From Epiperipatus broadwayi (Eukaryota; Onychophora; Udeonychophora; Euonychophora; Peripatidae), in assembly GCA_028023455.1 (NCBI GenBank), contig JAQFVV010012402.1, forward strand, positions 16,674,935 to 16,738,934: a stretch of DNA of 64,000 nucleotides. Direction: 5' to 3'. Below, one piece after another: positions 25,308-37,634 of this stretch. The position numbers and the translations under genes were made by a program. The notes beneath the pieces were generated by a model. It searched no databases. It saw only the letters and a program-made list of their open reading frames with translations, and was not told where the DNA came from. Positions within the stretch are counted from its first letter, which is position 1; each line of letters begins with the position of its first letter.

Positions 25308-25644
25308 AGTCTTTCATATCAAATCTAATAACTTTCTAAATTATTTTCTCACTTGTGTTTTCATCAGCATTCACAGTTCACTGATATCAGCTTTATCAAG
25401 TTTCTGTTCTTTGTTTTTTTTTTACACTAAATATCTGTTGATACCTCTTATAATTTGCATACTACTTTATTATTGGTCTTATGCAAATTAAAATATCTAA
25501 GATAACTTACCCTTTGCATAATTTTATATTTTACCTTATATTATTTTTGGAGTGACAAAAATTTTGCCCCATATTGATCAGTTCTGAACACACACACATA
25601 TATACCTTTATTTTACACATAAACTAGTCAATACCTAGTTGTAA
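25308..25644 (-). repeat. LTR-like repeat, right (5' LTR of the minus-strand gypsy element)
   Basis: Partner of 23008-23352. For a minus-strand element this is the upstream LTR, and the primer-binding site should lie just left of about 25308. I see no clear tRNA match there. Confidence 0.72.
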
Positions 25645-25649
25645 TACAT

Positions 25650-26171
25650 AATAGGAAAGGAATAAAAAGTATAAAGCAATTAAAAATTTTATTAGAAATC
25701 TCTCTAGTCTATTAATAAGCTTCTGCATGTGTGTCAGTTTATAAACATGTTCAGTAAATAAATATAATTTCTGTATCCTAATTAAAGAAAATTCTTCATG
25801 TATCCATTCGGGTATAACTGCAATATATATTGTACCCTTATAATTGGTCCAGATAGATAAGGTTGTGTTTGAAGTGTAGCTATTTTTTAAAAAAATTAAA
25901 TTTAGGTGATTTTTAATATGTAATTATGATGTCATAGATAGTAGGAGCTCAAACTCTGTAAATAGGAGTCTATAAAGATGTTTAAATAGTTTAGTCATAT
26001 TAATATAAGTTAAAATAATATATTGTTTAAAAGATAATATTCATTTTATTTATTATATTCAAAAGACACTGTGATGATATAATAGTATAATTATAGTAAT
26101 AAATATTTTATATAATATATTTAAAATATTTTGTTTAAAATATTGTTTAAATGATAGTTAACTTAATATTA
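25650..26171. other. AT-rich DNA without identifiable features
   Basis: Very AT-rich spacer between the gypsy remnant and the hAT element. Nothing recognised. Confidence 0.5.
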
Positions 26172-26179
26172 GTCTAGAA

Positions 26180-28911
26180 CAGCTTTTCTCAACCTATGGG
26201 TCATGACCCAATATTGGGTAGTGTTAAATTTTTAATGGGTCATGAATATGCACCAAGAAATAAAAACATAAATATCTGATAGCAAAAATCTTTTTACATT
26301 TTAAGAAAATATTAGTATTATTAAAAAAAAATAGTAAGTAATACTACCTATGCTTTGTGTAGTTTTCTCAAATTCAGTTGTGAATTTGAACTTAAATAAT
26401 CATAATGTTAAATTTCACGATTATTTTCAAAATGTAATTGTTCAAAAAATTGCAACCAAAAATGCAACTAAAATTAATGCAGCCAAAGCGTTAAAGTAGA
26501 TTATAAACTTCTGTATAATTTATTTTTGTATTATAACGATCGAAATGAATGGGGAGATCGAATCTAACTGCAAAAACAATATCTGCACTACAAGGGCGCC
26601 ATCTAGGCATTTGAGCCTAGAAAAATTTATAAAGTAGGTAGATACGCGCTGTTAAGATTCCACTTTATTTAAATATTCCGATCGTTAGCCCAAGTCACTA
26701 GCTCAGCGGAGACGCAGAGATAAAAATCTATAAATTTTATATCTTAAATATAAAAGAATAAAAGCCACTGCCAGAAATTAACACATAAAAATATTTATTT
26801 ACGCACATATAAAATAACATTTAAATTTTGAGGAATAAGTTTAACATTTTAGATTTTTATATTAACTTTTAATTTTACATTTAACTAAGTTTCAATGAGT
26901 TTAATATTTTATTTAGATAGTCAAGTATGAATAGACTACACAGATCTGCATTTGAAAAGAAAATATTCTTCCCTGATTTAACCTTAGGCAACAAATTTCG
27001 CAACCAAACTGGCGCCAATCCATCTGATACATTCATGTATTCAATGTAGCATGATACGACAACACAAAATACTATACTGTCAGGAAACGTACATCTGAAC
27101 AATAAGTAGAAATAGAGAAGACATTGACTCTCCACCAACAGGAATGTGACATCTGTTGGCAAGTAGAACAATAAACAAAAAACTCCATAGGAATGGACTG
27201 CGGTCTTCTGCCGACTTACAAACCCATCCATAGGCAAACAGAGGGTGTGTGGCGTATATCTATAATCCTGCCCGTAGCGGACCTCATACTACATCTACTA
27301 ATTACACAAATATATCCAATTCATTGAACCAATTCAACTACAAAATGAATAACCTAAGATTACCCTCCCTTAAATTAACTTTACAAAACTATATAGCCAT
27401 TCACGCCCGACTTAAATTTAACATTTAAATATGTTCGCACAAATGCATTTTATAGAATTTATTTTAAAATGTTGAGTACAGATTAGCTGCACACATTCCA
27501 TGGTCAAAAACATTCCAAATTAAACACAACCCATCAAAATACAAAGTCATCGATAAACGTCACTTGCATAGGGAATATACAAATCCCATCAGCATTCATC
27601 GTAAGATGCTTGCAGTGATATCGTTGACATATATTCTAATCGAATGTGAAAACCACAACATTATCAACCGCTAACGAATCTATGCAACGTCTATACCCAA
27701 CCTAAATTTCATCATTTAAAATTTAAACAATAAACAATTTATACAATAAAAAAGAAAAAAAATGGAAATGATTTTTATCAATCGGAAAACATATAAAATT
27801 AAACATTATTAATTTGATTTAAAAACTTACAAAAGTCAGATAAGTGTCCGTTTTAACATTTAAGTTGGCTTGTTTATTTATTTGTAAAACTTGACGAAAG
27901 TTCGTAATTGATTTTAATAATTGTTAATTTCATATAGCTTATGGTAGAAGAGTCCATGTTCCCATTGGCAATTCCCACGGAGACTTTCCTGGAAGACCAG
28001 TCTGATATTTTGGAGGTAGCATTAGCTGGTTCTGTTCTGGTATCACAGTCTTTGCATTTTTAAAATAAGTGAGTGAGGACGACAAGTGCATCTTGTCGCT
28101 CGACTCATCAAAATCAAGTTGGAAAACTAACTGGAACTCAATATTTTTTCTTTTTATAGTCCTCCTATGGATTCCATGAACAAAAACGTCACTGTTCTGT
28201 TTTTTCGTTATGGTCCGGGCCTTTATTTGCTTCCATTGGTCAAGCTAAAATCTCTTTCTTCTCTTATCTAACTTTTCATCTGACTTTTTAATTAAACAGC
28301 TTTTAGATAATTAATAAACAATCATTTCCATTTACAGATTACAGGAATTAATTAATACCTGTTTTTATTTTAACTTACGTTATTTTTTTATTAAAATATT
28401 TTTATATTTCAATCTTGTATTTTTTTATTAAAAAAAATACGTTCAAATACTTTTTTTTTTGTTTATGAAAAAAATATTTTTAAAGTTTAGCATCTGTGCG
28501 AATGTATATACGTTTAACAAACATTTTAATTTTAGCGTTTAGTTTTTTCCTTTTATTTGCGAACTTTTAAGTTTTTATTTTAAATTAATGTAACGACATA
28601 TTTATATATCGTTACAGTATATTTTTGCTTGTATTTCATATATAAATAAAACCTTTTTTGAAAACTAAACACGTTTTTTTGGTAATTAACAAAATGTGTT
28701 AAGCTTTTAAATTAAAAATATGTGGGTTAACTCACCTTTTAACTTACAAATTATTTATTCATTATAAATATTATCAAATTGATCCGAATATATACATTAC
28801 CATGCTTATGTAATATCTCTTATATTATAATTTATGTAATAAACATTTCGGTCACAGAACTATTTCAATGAAGTCTATTGGGTCACACAGTAAAAAGGTT
28901 GAGAAATGCTA
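26180..28911. mobile_element. hAT-superfamily element (non-autonomous) with a nested LTR
   Basis: The left end reads CAGCTTTTCTCAACC followed by TATGGGTCATGACCC, the classic terminal pattern of hAT elements related to Charlie/SPIN (CAG...TTCTCAACC...GGGTC). The right end is the inverted form, GGTTGAGAAATGCTA, preceded by TTGGGTCACAC. An 8-bp target duplication with one mismatch flanks it: GTCTAGAA at 26172-26179 and ATCTAGAA at 28912-28919. Removing the solo LTR at 26532-28616 leaves about 650 bp, too short for transposase and without coding signal, so it is a MITE-like derivative. Confidence 0.88.
26532..28616 (+). mobile_element. Solo LTR, 2.1-kb family, copy 1 (inside hAT)
   Basis: It begins TATAACGATCG (family start TGTAAC) and ends ATCGTTACA, with an exact 4-bp duplication GTAT at 26528-26531 and 28617-28620. 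The first ~250 bp (CGCCATCTAGGCATTTGA; AGCCCAAGTCACTAG; GCCACTGCCAGAAATTAA) match the copies at 29428-31578 (reversed) and 62735-64000. Short inverted TGT/ACA ends with a small duplication fit an LTR; no internal region is attached. The order of two interior blocks is swapped relative to the other copies. A 118-codon minus-strand ORF at 26881-27237 is not conserved and I do not treat it as a gene. A perfect 7-bp hairpin (CGACAAG/CTTGTCG) lies near 28080. Confidence 0.85.
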
Positions 28912-28919
28912 ATCTAGAA

Positions 28920-29422
28920 TATTCTGAAAGTGTCACCTGATTAAAGGTGTTTATGTGAACTTTCAAGAGTTTAAATAATAAAACTTTGATTTTTAGCCTG
29001 TTAACAGAAATTGATCCATTTTAATGGTTGCAAATATTAGATAGAAAGATAATGTTTTAAAAATAATAGTTAAAGTTATCATTATTTTGTTTAAATGTAA
29101 TATTTTGTTTTAAAATCAATTTTAAGGTCTGTTTTAACAAAGATATTTAATTTTTTAACTAAAAATATTTAATATTTAAAATATTGAATAAATCTAATAA
29201 TATTTAATAAATGATGACTCATAGTTTTAAAAACTTAATGTTAAAAATGATATTGATTTAGTTATTTAAATTAGCAGGTTTTTACAAGCAGATTTGACCA
29301 ATGAAATCATTAGATTAGTCCACTATATAAACATAGGTTAATCCACTCTAGGCAGTGAAAGTAAAGTGTGAGTACAAGTGAAGTAATAGAAAAGTATAGC
29401 TTATTTTGGAATTTATAACATA
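28920..29422 (+). other. AT-rich DNA with a promoter-like stretch
   Basis: At 29296-29335 GACCAATGAAATCA (CCAAT-like) is followed about 15 bp later by CTATATAAAC (TATA-like), an arrangement typical of retroelement LTR promoters. A similar GACCAATGAAATCA occurs on the minus strand near 43305. The solo LTR inserted at 29428 would have split whatever this belonged to. Weak evidence. Confidence 0.3.
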
Positions 29423-29427
29423 TATAT

Positions 29428-31578
29428 TGTAACAAGCACAGACGACATTACATTGTTTTTTTATTATTAAACATGTTCGCATTTAAAAATTTTATTTAAG
29501 AATTTAAAATTGAAATTAAATATCATCTTAAACTCGTATATATAAATTGCACAGATAAAAAAAAAAAAAATTATTAAACAAAAACTTTATTAAAGAAAAA
29601 GTGTTTTAAAACTAAATTTTCAGTAGAGATTTAAAGATAAAAATATATCTTTAAGTTTGAAAACACATTAATTAATCAGAAATGGAAATGATTGTTTTAA
29701 TTAGAAATGTAAACTAGCCTTGGGCATTTAAATGTAAAAACATCGGTCAGATAGGAAAACAATAGAAACAAATAGCCAATGAATGAAAAACAATGGAATC
29801 GGACCTCAGCGAAAGGACCATATCATCATCATGACGTAACGTCCATTGGATCCTTCAAATTAATATAAAAGGACAAGTTTGAAAGTTATTAATTAATTAT
29901 TATTGAGAGAGGACAGATATGTGTTAGTGCGGAAGTGAAGGAGAAGGGATTGAAAATACGCACTCTTCAATCCCTTCAGTTTTGCTAAGAAAGAAAGAAA
30001 TGAACTGTCGTTTTTCTACATTGAGGACCAGTTAAAGCAAAAAACCTCCGGATGGATAAATAAATCGGCCAACAGAATACCAATCTTAGGACGGCATGGG
30101 AATTCACGTTCATGGCAAGCAACGGATAAAGATGAACTGTTTTAAACCGTAAGAACTTTATAAATAATGGACATTAAATTAAAACTTTCCATATTTAAAT
30201 GATTGCAGTATTATCCTATCTGACCAACTTAATTTATTAATAATGTTATTTGATGTATTTCCTTTTTTTATATATATTTAAAATCATTTCCATTTATTTA
30301 TTTATTTATTGTTCTTTAAGTTTTATCATGATTTTTGTTTTTCGTTAAATTAATTATATAAATGTTAAACTTAAGTCGGGCGTGAATGGCTGTATAGATT
30401 TGTAAAGTTATATTAGGGGAGGGTAATCTTAGGTTATTTGTGTCATTGTTAAATTGGGTCAATGGATTGGATATATTGATGTAGTTAGTAGATGTAGTCG
30501 GAGATTCGCTACTGGCAGAATCGTTTATATATACACCGTACTCACTCATTTGCCTATGGAAGGAATTATAAGATGGAGAATGCAGTTCCTTTCTATGGAG
30601 TTTTTTTTATTGTTCTTCTCGTTAGATAGATGTAATATTTCTATCTGATGAGAGTCAATGTCTTCTCTTAATCTTTTTGGTGCCGCCATATTTCATATTA
30701 CATTGAATACATCGATATATCAGATGAATTGACGCCAGTTTTGGCTGCGAACCTTTAACCTAAGGTTAAATAGGGATAGAATGTTTTATTTTCAAATGCA
30801 AATCTATGTAGTCTATTCATACTCGACACTAAACAAAAATGCATTAAATTTAAGTTGTTTATAGACGTTTGCATGGATTGGTTATTGGTTAAGTATGTTT
30901 TGGGTTTTCATATTTGATCAAAATATATAGACATTCGATAAATAATGATACCTTATGGTGAGTATCTAAAATGTATTTATTCGGATGTCTTTTGGTGACA
31001 ATGCAAGTATCTTATGGTGGAATACTATTGGGTTACTTATAAATTTCCCTTTGCAATTGTCGGTATCAATGATTTTATATTTTGATCATTTATGTTGATT
31101 TTGAAATGTTTTTGACCGTTGTAATCTATGTAACCAATCTATACTCAACATTTTAAAACAAACTTTTATAAACTCCTCTGTGTGAACTTAGAAAAAATTA
31201 AAATGTAAAGTTGTAAAAATTAAAATGTAAATTAAAATCAAAGTTAAAAATGTGAGTTAAATTTTAAAAGGTAAACTGATGCTAAAATAATTTTCAATCT
31301 TATATATATGTGCATAAATAAATGTTTGTATGCTCATTACTGGCAGTGGCTTATTTTATTCTTTTTTATATACTCTTAGATTATATTATTTAATCTCTGC
31401 TATTCCACTGAGCTAATGACATGGGCTAACGACTGGAACCAAAATATTTTTAAAAAAAAAAAAAAATTTTTTTTTTGACTTACGTATCTGCCTACTTTAT
31501 AAATTTTTCTAGGTTCAAATGCCTATATGGCGCCCTGTAGTGCAGTTTACGTAAGTCTACCTTCTCTGGATTGTTACA
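29428..31578 (-). mobile_element. Solo LTR, 2.1-kb family, copy 2
   Basis: The plus-strand ends are TGTAACAAGCACAGAC on the left and CTGGATTGTTACA on the right; read on the minus strand it starts TGTAACAATCC. ATAT follows on one side and precedes on the other, consistent with a 4-bp duplication, though it is low-complexity. It is colinear with the copy at 62735-64000 over all of that copy's visible length, and shares the first ~250 bp with copy 1. A perfect 12-bp hairpin, GAAGGGATTGAA/TTCAATCCCTTC, lies at 29943-29977, possibly in the transcribed part. There is no coding content. Small ORFs inside are chance. Confidence 0.87.
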
Positions 31579-31582
31579 ATAT

Positions 31583-33576
31583 ATTTAAAATGTTTTGTTT
31601 ATCAAAAATTCTTGAATTTGCAGACATTTTATAACACTGTTGACTTATTAATGTATTATCTTTATGAATGTTGTCTGTTAAGATACAGAGAAATACAGCA
31701 GTACTGATCTCTAAATTATATAATGTAACATCAAATAAATAGATGTATAAAATCGATATATATTTGATCAAGCTCATTTGTATTCGAAAACTTTTAAAAC
31801 CGTCTTGAAATGAATTTATATCTTTGTTGTTGTTTTTTTAATAACATTGTTTGGGAATTATTTTAGAATGAGGCTTGTATATAGGATTGTGGTCGGGAGA
31901 GTAATTATTATATGAAATCCTAGGTGTTAGGCATATGTTTAAAGGCTCTTATATGTCAGCTGTATTGTCTCACTTTGAATTTATTAAATATGCAGGTAAC
32001 AAAGGGATGTACATTATTTTTCATGGACAGTTGCACTTGCTTATAGTCAATAAGAGCTATAATAAACCCATGACATAAATTTTAGGTGCCTAATAAATAC
32101 AGGCCTATTATTATTATTTTGCACTGTATCCATGATGATATTTTCTTACTCATTTGAGTTATCTTTATTATTCCATACCCTACACTTTAATCACTATCTG
32201 TCACTACAAGAATCATATCATAGAGGATAGTTTTATAAGATGTTAAAGTAATAGCTAAACTGTTAGAAGTTGATAGTTTATGTGAAGGCAAGATGCAACA
32301 TATAAAGATTTTTATCTCAAATGATATTAAAATATTTGATGCTTGGCATAGTATATCAAATAGGAGAGGAATGATTAATATTCCCACAAGTATTGGAGAT
32401 CATTTAGCTCACAATAAATGCATATTTGAATTGGAATGAGAGCAAGAATGAAGAAAAATGATTTGAATGCTATGATGAATGTAAAAATATAAAAATAAAA
32501 GGAAATACAAAAACCAAGCAATATAATTTATTATATATTTTTTTTAATTTTGCTATAAAAAAAGAGAAAAATTATATTTGAAATATTTTTTCTTACAAAT
32601 AGTTAATTTAAAGTGAGGTATTCATATATTTTTCTTTTTTTTAAATATTTAGTGGAACTGCAAAGGAAATATTTTAATAATTTTGAAAATATCTTATTAT
32701 TTATTGAGTATAGATAGGGTATTTTAGATCTAAATTTATATTTAAGAACTACAAAATAATAAATATAATTTTATGATAGTATAAATGTATCATTAAGTTT
32801 TTTTATTAGAAATTGGAAGATTTTAATTATTTCCCATTACAAAAACAATAGAACATTATTTTTTTTTTACCAAATATGGATAATATATTGTCACTATTAG
32901 GCTATCTTATTTATTTTTTGTTATTTACTTGTAAAATTTGTAATATAAATATTTTAATTTTAGATATTGCCCATTTTTTATGCTACTGTTTTTTTCTTTT
33001 ATAAATATTTTTAGTTTATAACTTTATTGTATACTTATAATGTTGTTTAATCATAATAAATTGTTAAATGCTTTTTTTAAAATTAATATCCTAGTTGAGT
33101 TTTGATTTGTCTGCATGTTATTCATATGACTCTTCATTCCATATGCATGATCCATGGAAATTAATGGTTTCAAACATTATTTATTTGCACATGATTCATA
33201 AAGATTGTTTAAAATATTATTGGTATTATATTTGATTGAGTAATAAAGTATATTATTATTATTAATGTTGTTGAAGATATGAGCATTCATGATTCTATAA
33301 AATGATCCAACATGTATTTGAGATACTAGATATTGCCACTATATTAAAATATGTTATATTTTAAGAGTATGACATAAAATAAATGAAGTCTATACAATGT
33401 TTATTTATAATCTTATTATTTATATTTTATTGCTAAACACTGATTATTAAATAGATTTCATGTTAAGAGATATTAAGTTATCTTATTTGCTTATTATTGT
33501 TGTAAGGGTAGTTAGATATCACGGAAAATCCCTCAGCATATTTAACAACAGGGTCTTAATTAATTTATTTTATTAT
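31583..33576. other. AT-rich DNA; may include a 5' LTR at its end
   Basis: No coding content. The strand is T-rich with G exceeding C. If the primer-binding-like site at 33577 is real, an LTR should end here, but I found no second copy to set its limits. Confidence 0.35.
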
Positions 33577-33594
33577 TGGTGTCAGAAGTGAACC
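33577..33594 (+). promoter_or_regulatory. Candidate retroelement primer-binding site
   Basis: TGGTGTCAGAAGTGAACC follows an AT-rich stretch. It has the TGG start that complements a tRNA CCA end and resembles the TGG.GTCAGAAGTG form seen downstream of many gypsy 5' LTRs. An ATG with MTSKQLLVDV follows at about 33635 before a stop, like the start of a gag. The rest of the element is not recognisable. Confidence 0.4.
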
Positions 33595-36036
33595 TGAGAT
33601 TATTTTTAAAAGAATTGTAAAATTTCTATTAAAAGATGACGAGTAAACAATTATTAGTTGATGTTTAATTTTCAATTAATATTTTTTTAGTAAAGGAGTA
33701 ATAATTAATTTATTGTTATTTCTATAGTAAATTTATAAATCTTTTATATTAAGATTATTGTATGTGTTTAAAGACATGAGAGTATTACATGGTAGTTTTG
33801 TTATATGAATTTGGTGGGGGTAATATTCTTGTGACATTGATAGTGTATCTTTAAAGAGGTATCCTCAATGTTTAAGCCATTGTACCTTACTGAATGTCTC
33901 GTGAAAATTTTTATAATTTTATTTGTTATTTTTATTTCAACCATATTTATTTGTAAGAATGAGTTAGTTATAAATTAAATTTATTAGTAAACTAAGGGAG
34001 TTGAATGTTCTAGTTAGAACCCTAATTATCTGTTGTGAACTTAAATATTATTATATTTTAATTTAATGAGTTTCTTATAGTTAATTATTAAAAAATATTA
34101 ATTTTATGAGATATTATATGTTAATAGTGTATCTTGAGCCAGTCTGTTATTGTCTTAAGTAGTCATAGTTTATGTAACTTGACTATAGTTTAACATAGTT
34201 TTATCCTAGTTAACTGGATTCTTTAGATTAATTTTTTTTTTAGCAAGGATACAATAACCTTATGAAACAACACTACAACCTAACTCAGCCTAAAATAAAT
34301 AATATACAAATCCTATCATTGAGACTACTTTGCTATTCTAGTTGATATATTCTATAGGTAAGATCGCAAAGCATAGGTTTTAACATTACAAAGTATATAA
34401 AATATACCCCCAATGGCATTGCTATTATAGAAAATTTTCCTATGTTATGCTACAATCTCTAGGAAAATCCCAATAATAAACAATGATGAAGATAATAAAT
34501 ATCATAGTTAAATAATTATTAAGATTATTTGCACAATTACTTATTCCCTTATACCTATAAACAACCACAATATTATAAATTTAAAATACACATATTAAAT
34601 TAATCTAATTTGTTATTAAGCTATCTTATTATAATCCCAGAGATCATGATTATTCATTCAATCATATTATTAATTGTTAACAATTAGATAATTGAATGAC
34701 AAGAAGGATTTTATTGAAATCCAATCATCTAAATAACAATAATAACTTTATAACTTATAGATGTTAATCATAACAACTATTTACTAATATATTTAGCTTC
34801 AATACTAAACAAATAAGAATTAAATTACTAAATTAATATTAGACTAATAACTTATGAAACACTTTTTATTAATTAACCATACACTTATACAACTAATAAT
34901 GATTAAATAGAATAATCACACTGGTAATCACATCCCTAATCAAAATATAATCTTTTATAAATCATTTTTTGGAAATCCTACTTATTTTAGCAATAACCCA
35001 TTCCATTGATCTTTCAAGCAAGCATTATAATTGCTTTACTATATATATATGCTGTATGCACAGATAATGAAGCTAGTACATATCGAAAGCAAATATAAAA
35101 TGCTATATTAGCTGAGCCCTTTCAAGAGACTTCTTCCTCTCATATTCATGGCTACTATTAATAAGTTTTATCTATGCTAAATAATGCAATCATTGTTATT
35201 TAATCATTTTCCAAAACTTTTTTACACTTTTATGATCTTATAATTTTATAACGAAACTATTTTTTAAAAAATATATATATGACTCCATAAATAAGATGGA
35301 TTTCCGTAATGCTCTGAACATAAAATTATACTTTTATGATTAAATTTCAGATATATTTTCATATACATAAAATCTAAATAGATTAGTAAGTAAATTGGAC
35401 AATACTCTTATCAGACTATAAATCAAATGTGACAGATATTTGATTTATCTGGTTTTAATTTTGTACAACTGATAATATTTAAAAATTACCAAAGTTTTTT
35501 TTTTTTTTACTAATGGATACTTAACAGCATTTCATTCAAATTCTTTATTTGAAATCTTCAGATAAAATATTAAATAAGTAAAATTTATATGAAAATTTTA
35601 ATGTGCTATATAATTGAGTATGATGTTAAGGCACATGATTCACTAAATCATCTAGTTTAAATCAAAGCATACATTTATTTACAATAGTCTGATATACATG
35701 CAATAAAAATAAATAAATAAAATAATCCTTTCATTAATTTCCTCATGTATGAATCAGATACTGAGTTTAGAACAATTATTTCAACAGTACACATATTCAT
35801 GTTGAAAAGTTTCAATTCTTATACTTATCAAAATTTTATAAATTAAATTATGCTAATAAGACCTAGATGATAGGTTGTTTAGTCTTTACTCTAACTATAT
35901 TGATATCTTATCATTTACCCAATTACCTTTTAATATTTATATTATCTATACAATATAAATAAAATATCTTAAATAAATTTTAGAATCGAATATTTTACCT
36001 TCATCCATCATACAGTATTGTTGTGGTTGGCAAAAT
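33595..36036. other. AT-rich DNA with a base-composition switch
   Basis: Up to about 34.23 kb the plus strand is T- and G-biased; after that it becomes A- and C-biased until about 35 kb. I find no gene in either part. Confidence 0.35.
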
Positions 36037-37634
36037 TGCAGGTTTCAGGCTTAAACCAACAGTAATATTAAAAAGTATAAACACACTATTTAATGCATAT
36101 AATTTATTAGAACAAATATACATACATATTATTTAATCAATAAATACAATAAGATATATAACTTTGTCATTAATGAGCTGGTCATGTCAAATGACTGGAC
36201 TCACTCCCAACTGTATATTTAGCTTGCCTTGTGAGTTCTAGTCTAAACTCTTCCAGTTGTACTGGATAGCTTGCCTCAAGTTTATTAAATGACTCTTCTG
36301 GCTGTACTAGACAGCTTGCCTTGAGTTTGCCATAGACGTAGCAGCTGCCAGTCCTACATGGACTTGCCTCAGTGCATACACTTGTTGGTAGTGAATATAG
36401 TAGCAACACCTTCACTGTAGGTTTCAAAGGAGAGCATGTTCAGTCATTCAGATAGACATTCTCTGCCTTGCCTCTAAAAAACTGACTATTTATAGGCAGA
36501 TTTCCTCCCTTAATGGCAGCAGTTGGATTCAGAGAGCCTATCCAATGGTAGGATTTTATACACATTTTACACATTGGCCATACTTGTTTTTACCCTTAAG
36601 CCATGTTTATATATTGGTTGTCCACATTTTTACACATTGGTTAATAGCAGCAAGTGCTCAATCATATAAGGAATCTGGACTAGTACACTTCTGAAGGCAA
36701 GGTCAGATATGACATCTCTCCCCTGGCTAAATTTGAGAACATAGTAACCGAGATGAGCTGGACGATGTGTTGTCCGCTTTGTTGGTTTCTCAAATTTATT
36801 GCTGCTCTTGTCTTCATATTCCTTGTTTGATGGACTTGCCACTGGTTGTTTGCTGATGTCTTCAGTTTGGTAGTAAATTTTTTTTTATTTTAACAAATTT
36901 AATTTATTTTAATAATCACTGTAATGTAAATACGGTGAATGTCTTTGGCCATATTCGCATATTTCCTTTATTTTTCCAGCCAATTTTGTTGGAATTGGGT
37001 AGTTTAATACTATTTGTTCAGTCAATGGGGAAAAATAAATCCATTTGTCTGACTGTGCCAAATTTGTTGTGTATGGCTGAATTGCAGGTTTCAGACTCAA
37101 ACCAACAGTAATATTAAAAACTATAAACACTTACTATTTAATATGTATAGTTTATTAGAACAAATATACATGCATATTATACAATCAATAAATACAATGT
37201 GATGTATAACTTTGTCAATAATGAGCTGGTCATGCTGAATAACTGGACTCACTTCCAGCTGTATATTTAGCTTGCCTTGTGAGTTCTAGTCTAAACTCTT
37301 CCAGCTATATTGGACAGCTTGCCTCAAGTCTGCCATAGTTGTAGCAGCTTCTTGTTCTATCTGGACTTGCATAACCTTCACTGTTTGAAGTAATTTCAAT
37401 GGAGAGCACATTCAGTCATTTAGGTAGACATATGTTCTCTACCTTGCCTCCAAAAAGGCTGTCTATTTATTACCAGATCCCCTCCCTTAATAGTAGCAGT
37501 CAGATTCAGAAAGCTAACCAATGGTAGGGATTTTATACACATGATTACACATTGGTTAGTAGCATTAAGTGCTCAATCTGATCAGATAAGGAATCTGGAC
37601 TAGTCCACTTCTGAAGGCAAAGTCAGATATGACA
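36037..37634 (-). mobile_element. Short internally deleted LTR retrotransposon
   Basis: Direct repeats at 36037-36714 (678 bp) and 37083-37634 (552 bp) both start TGCAGGTTTCAG and end AGATATGACA, giving TG...CA ends in either orientation. They share AGCTTGCCTTGTGAGTTCTA and AAGGAATCTGGACTAG. The left copy has extra internal sequence. Only about 370 bp lie between them. On the minus strand that interior encodes two scraps: one near 37080-36910 and, at its end (36800-36720), KPTKRTTHRPAHLGYYV. The latter looks like the arginine/proline-rich tail of a gypsy polyprotein. Most of gag-pol has been deleted, leaving a TRIM-like derivative. No clear target duplication. Confidence 0.85.

Noticed and set aside
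26881-27237. 118-codon minus-strand ORF as a gene
   Set aside because: It lies inside a solo LTR, and the frame is broken in the two other copies of the same family.
30640-30680. CTGATGAGAG as a further hammerhead core
   Set aside because: No GAAA strand follows at a suitable distance and no flanking stems form.
26532-31578. One 5-kb transposon with long terminal inverted repeats
   Set aside because: The two arms are separate LTR copies. Each has its own TGTAAC/GTTACA-type ends, the first sits inside a hAT whose right end lies at 28911, and each has its own short target duplication.
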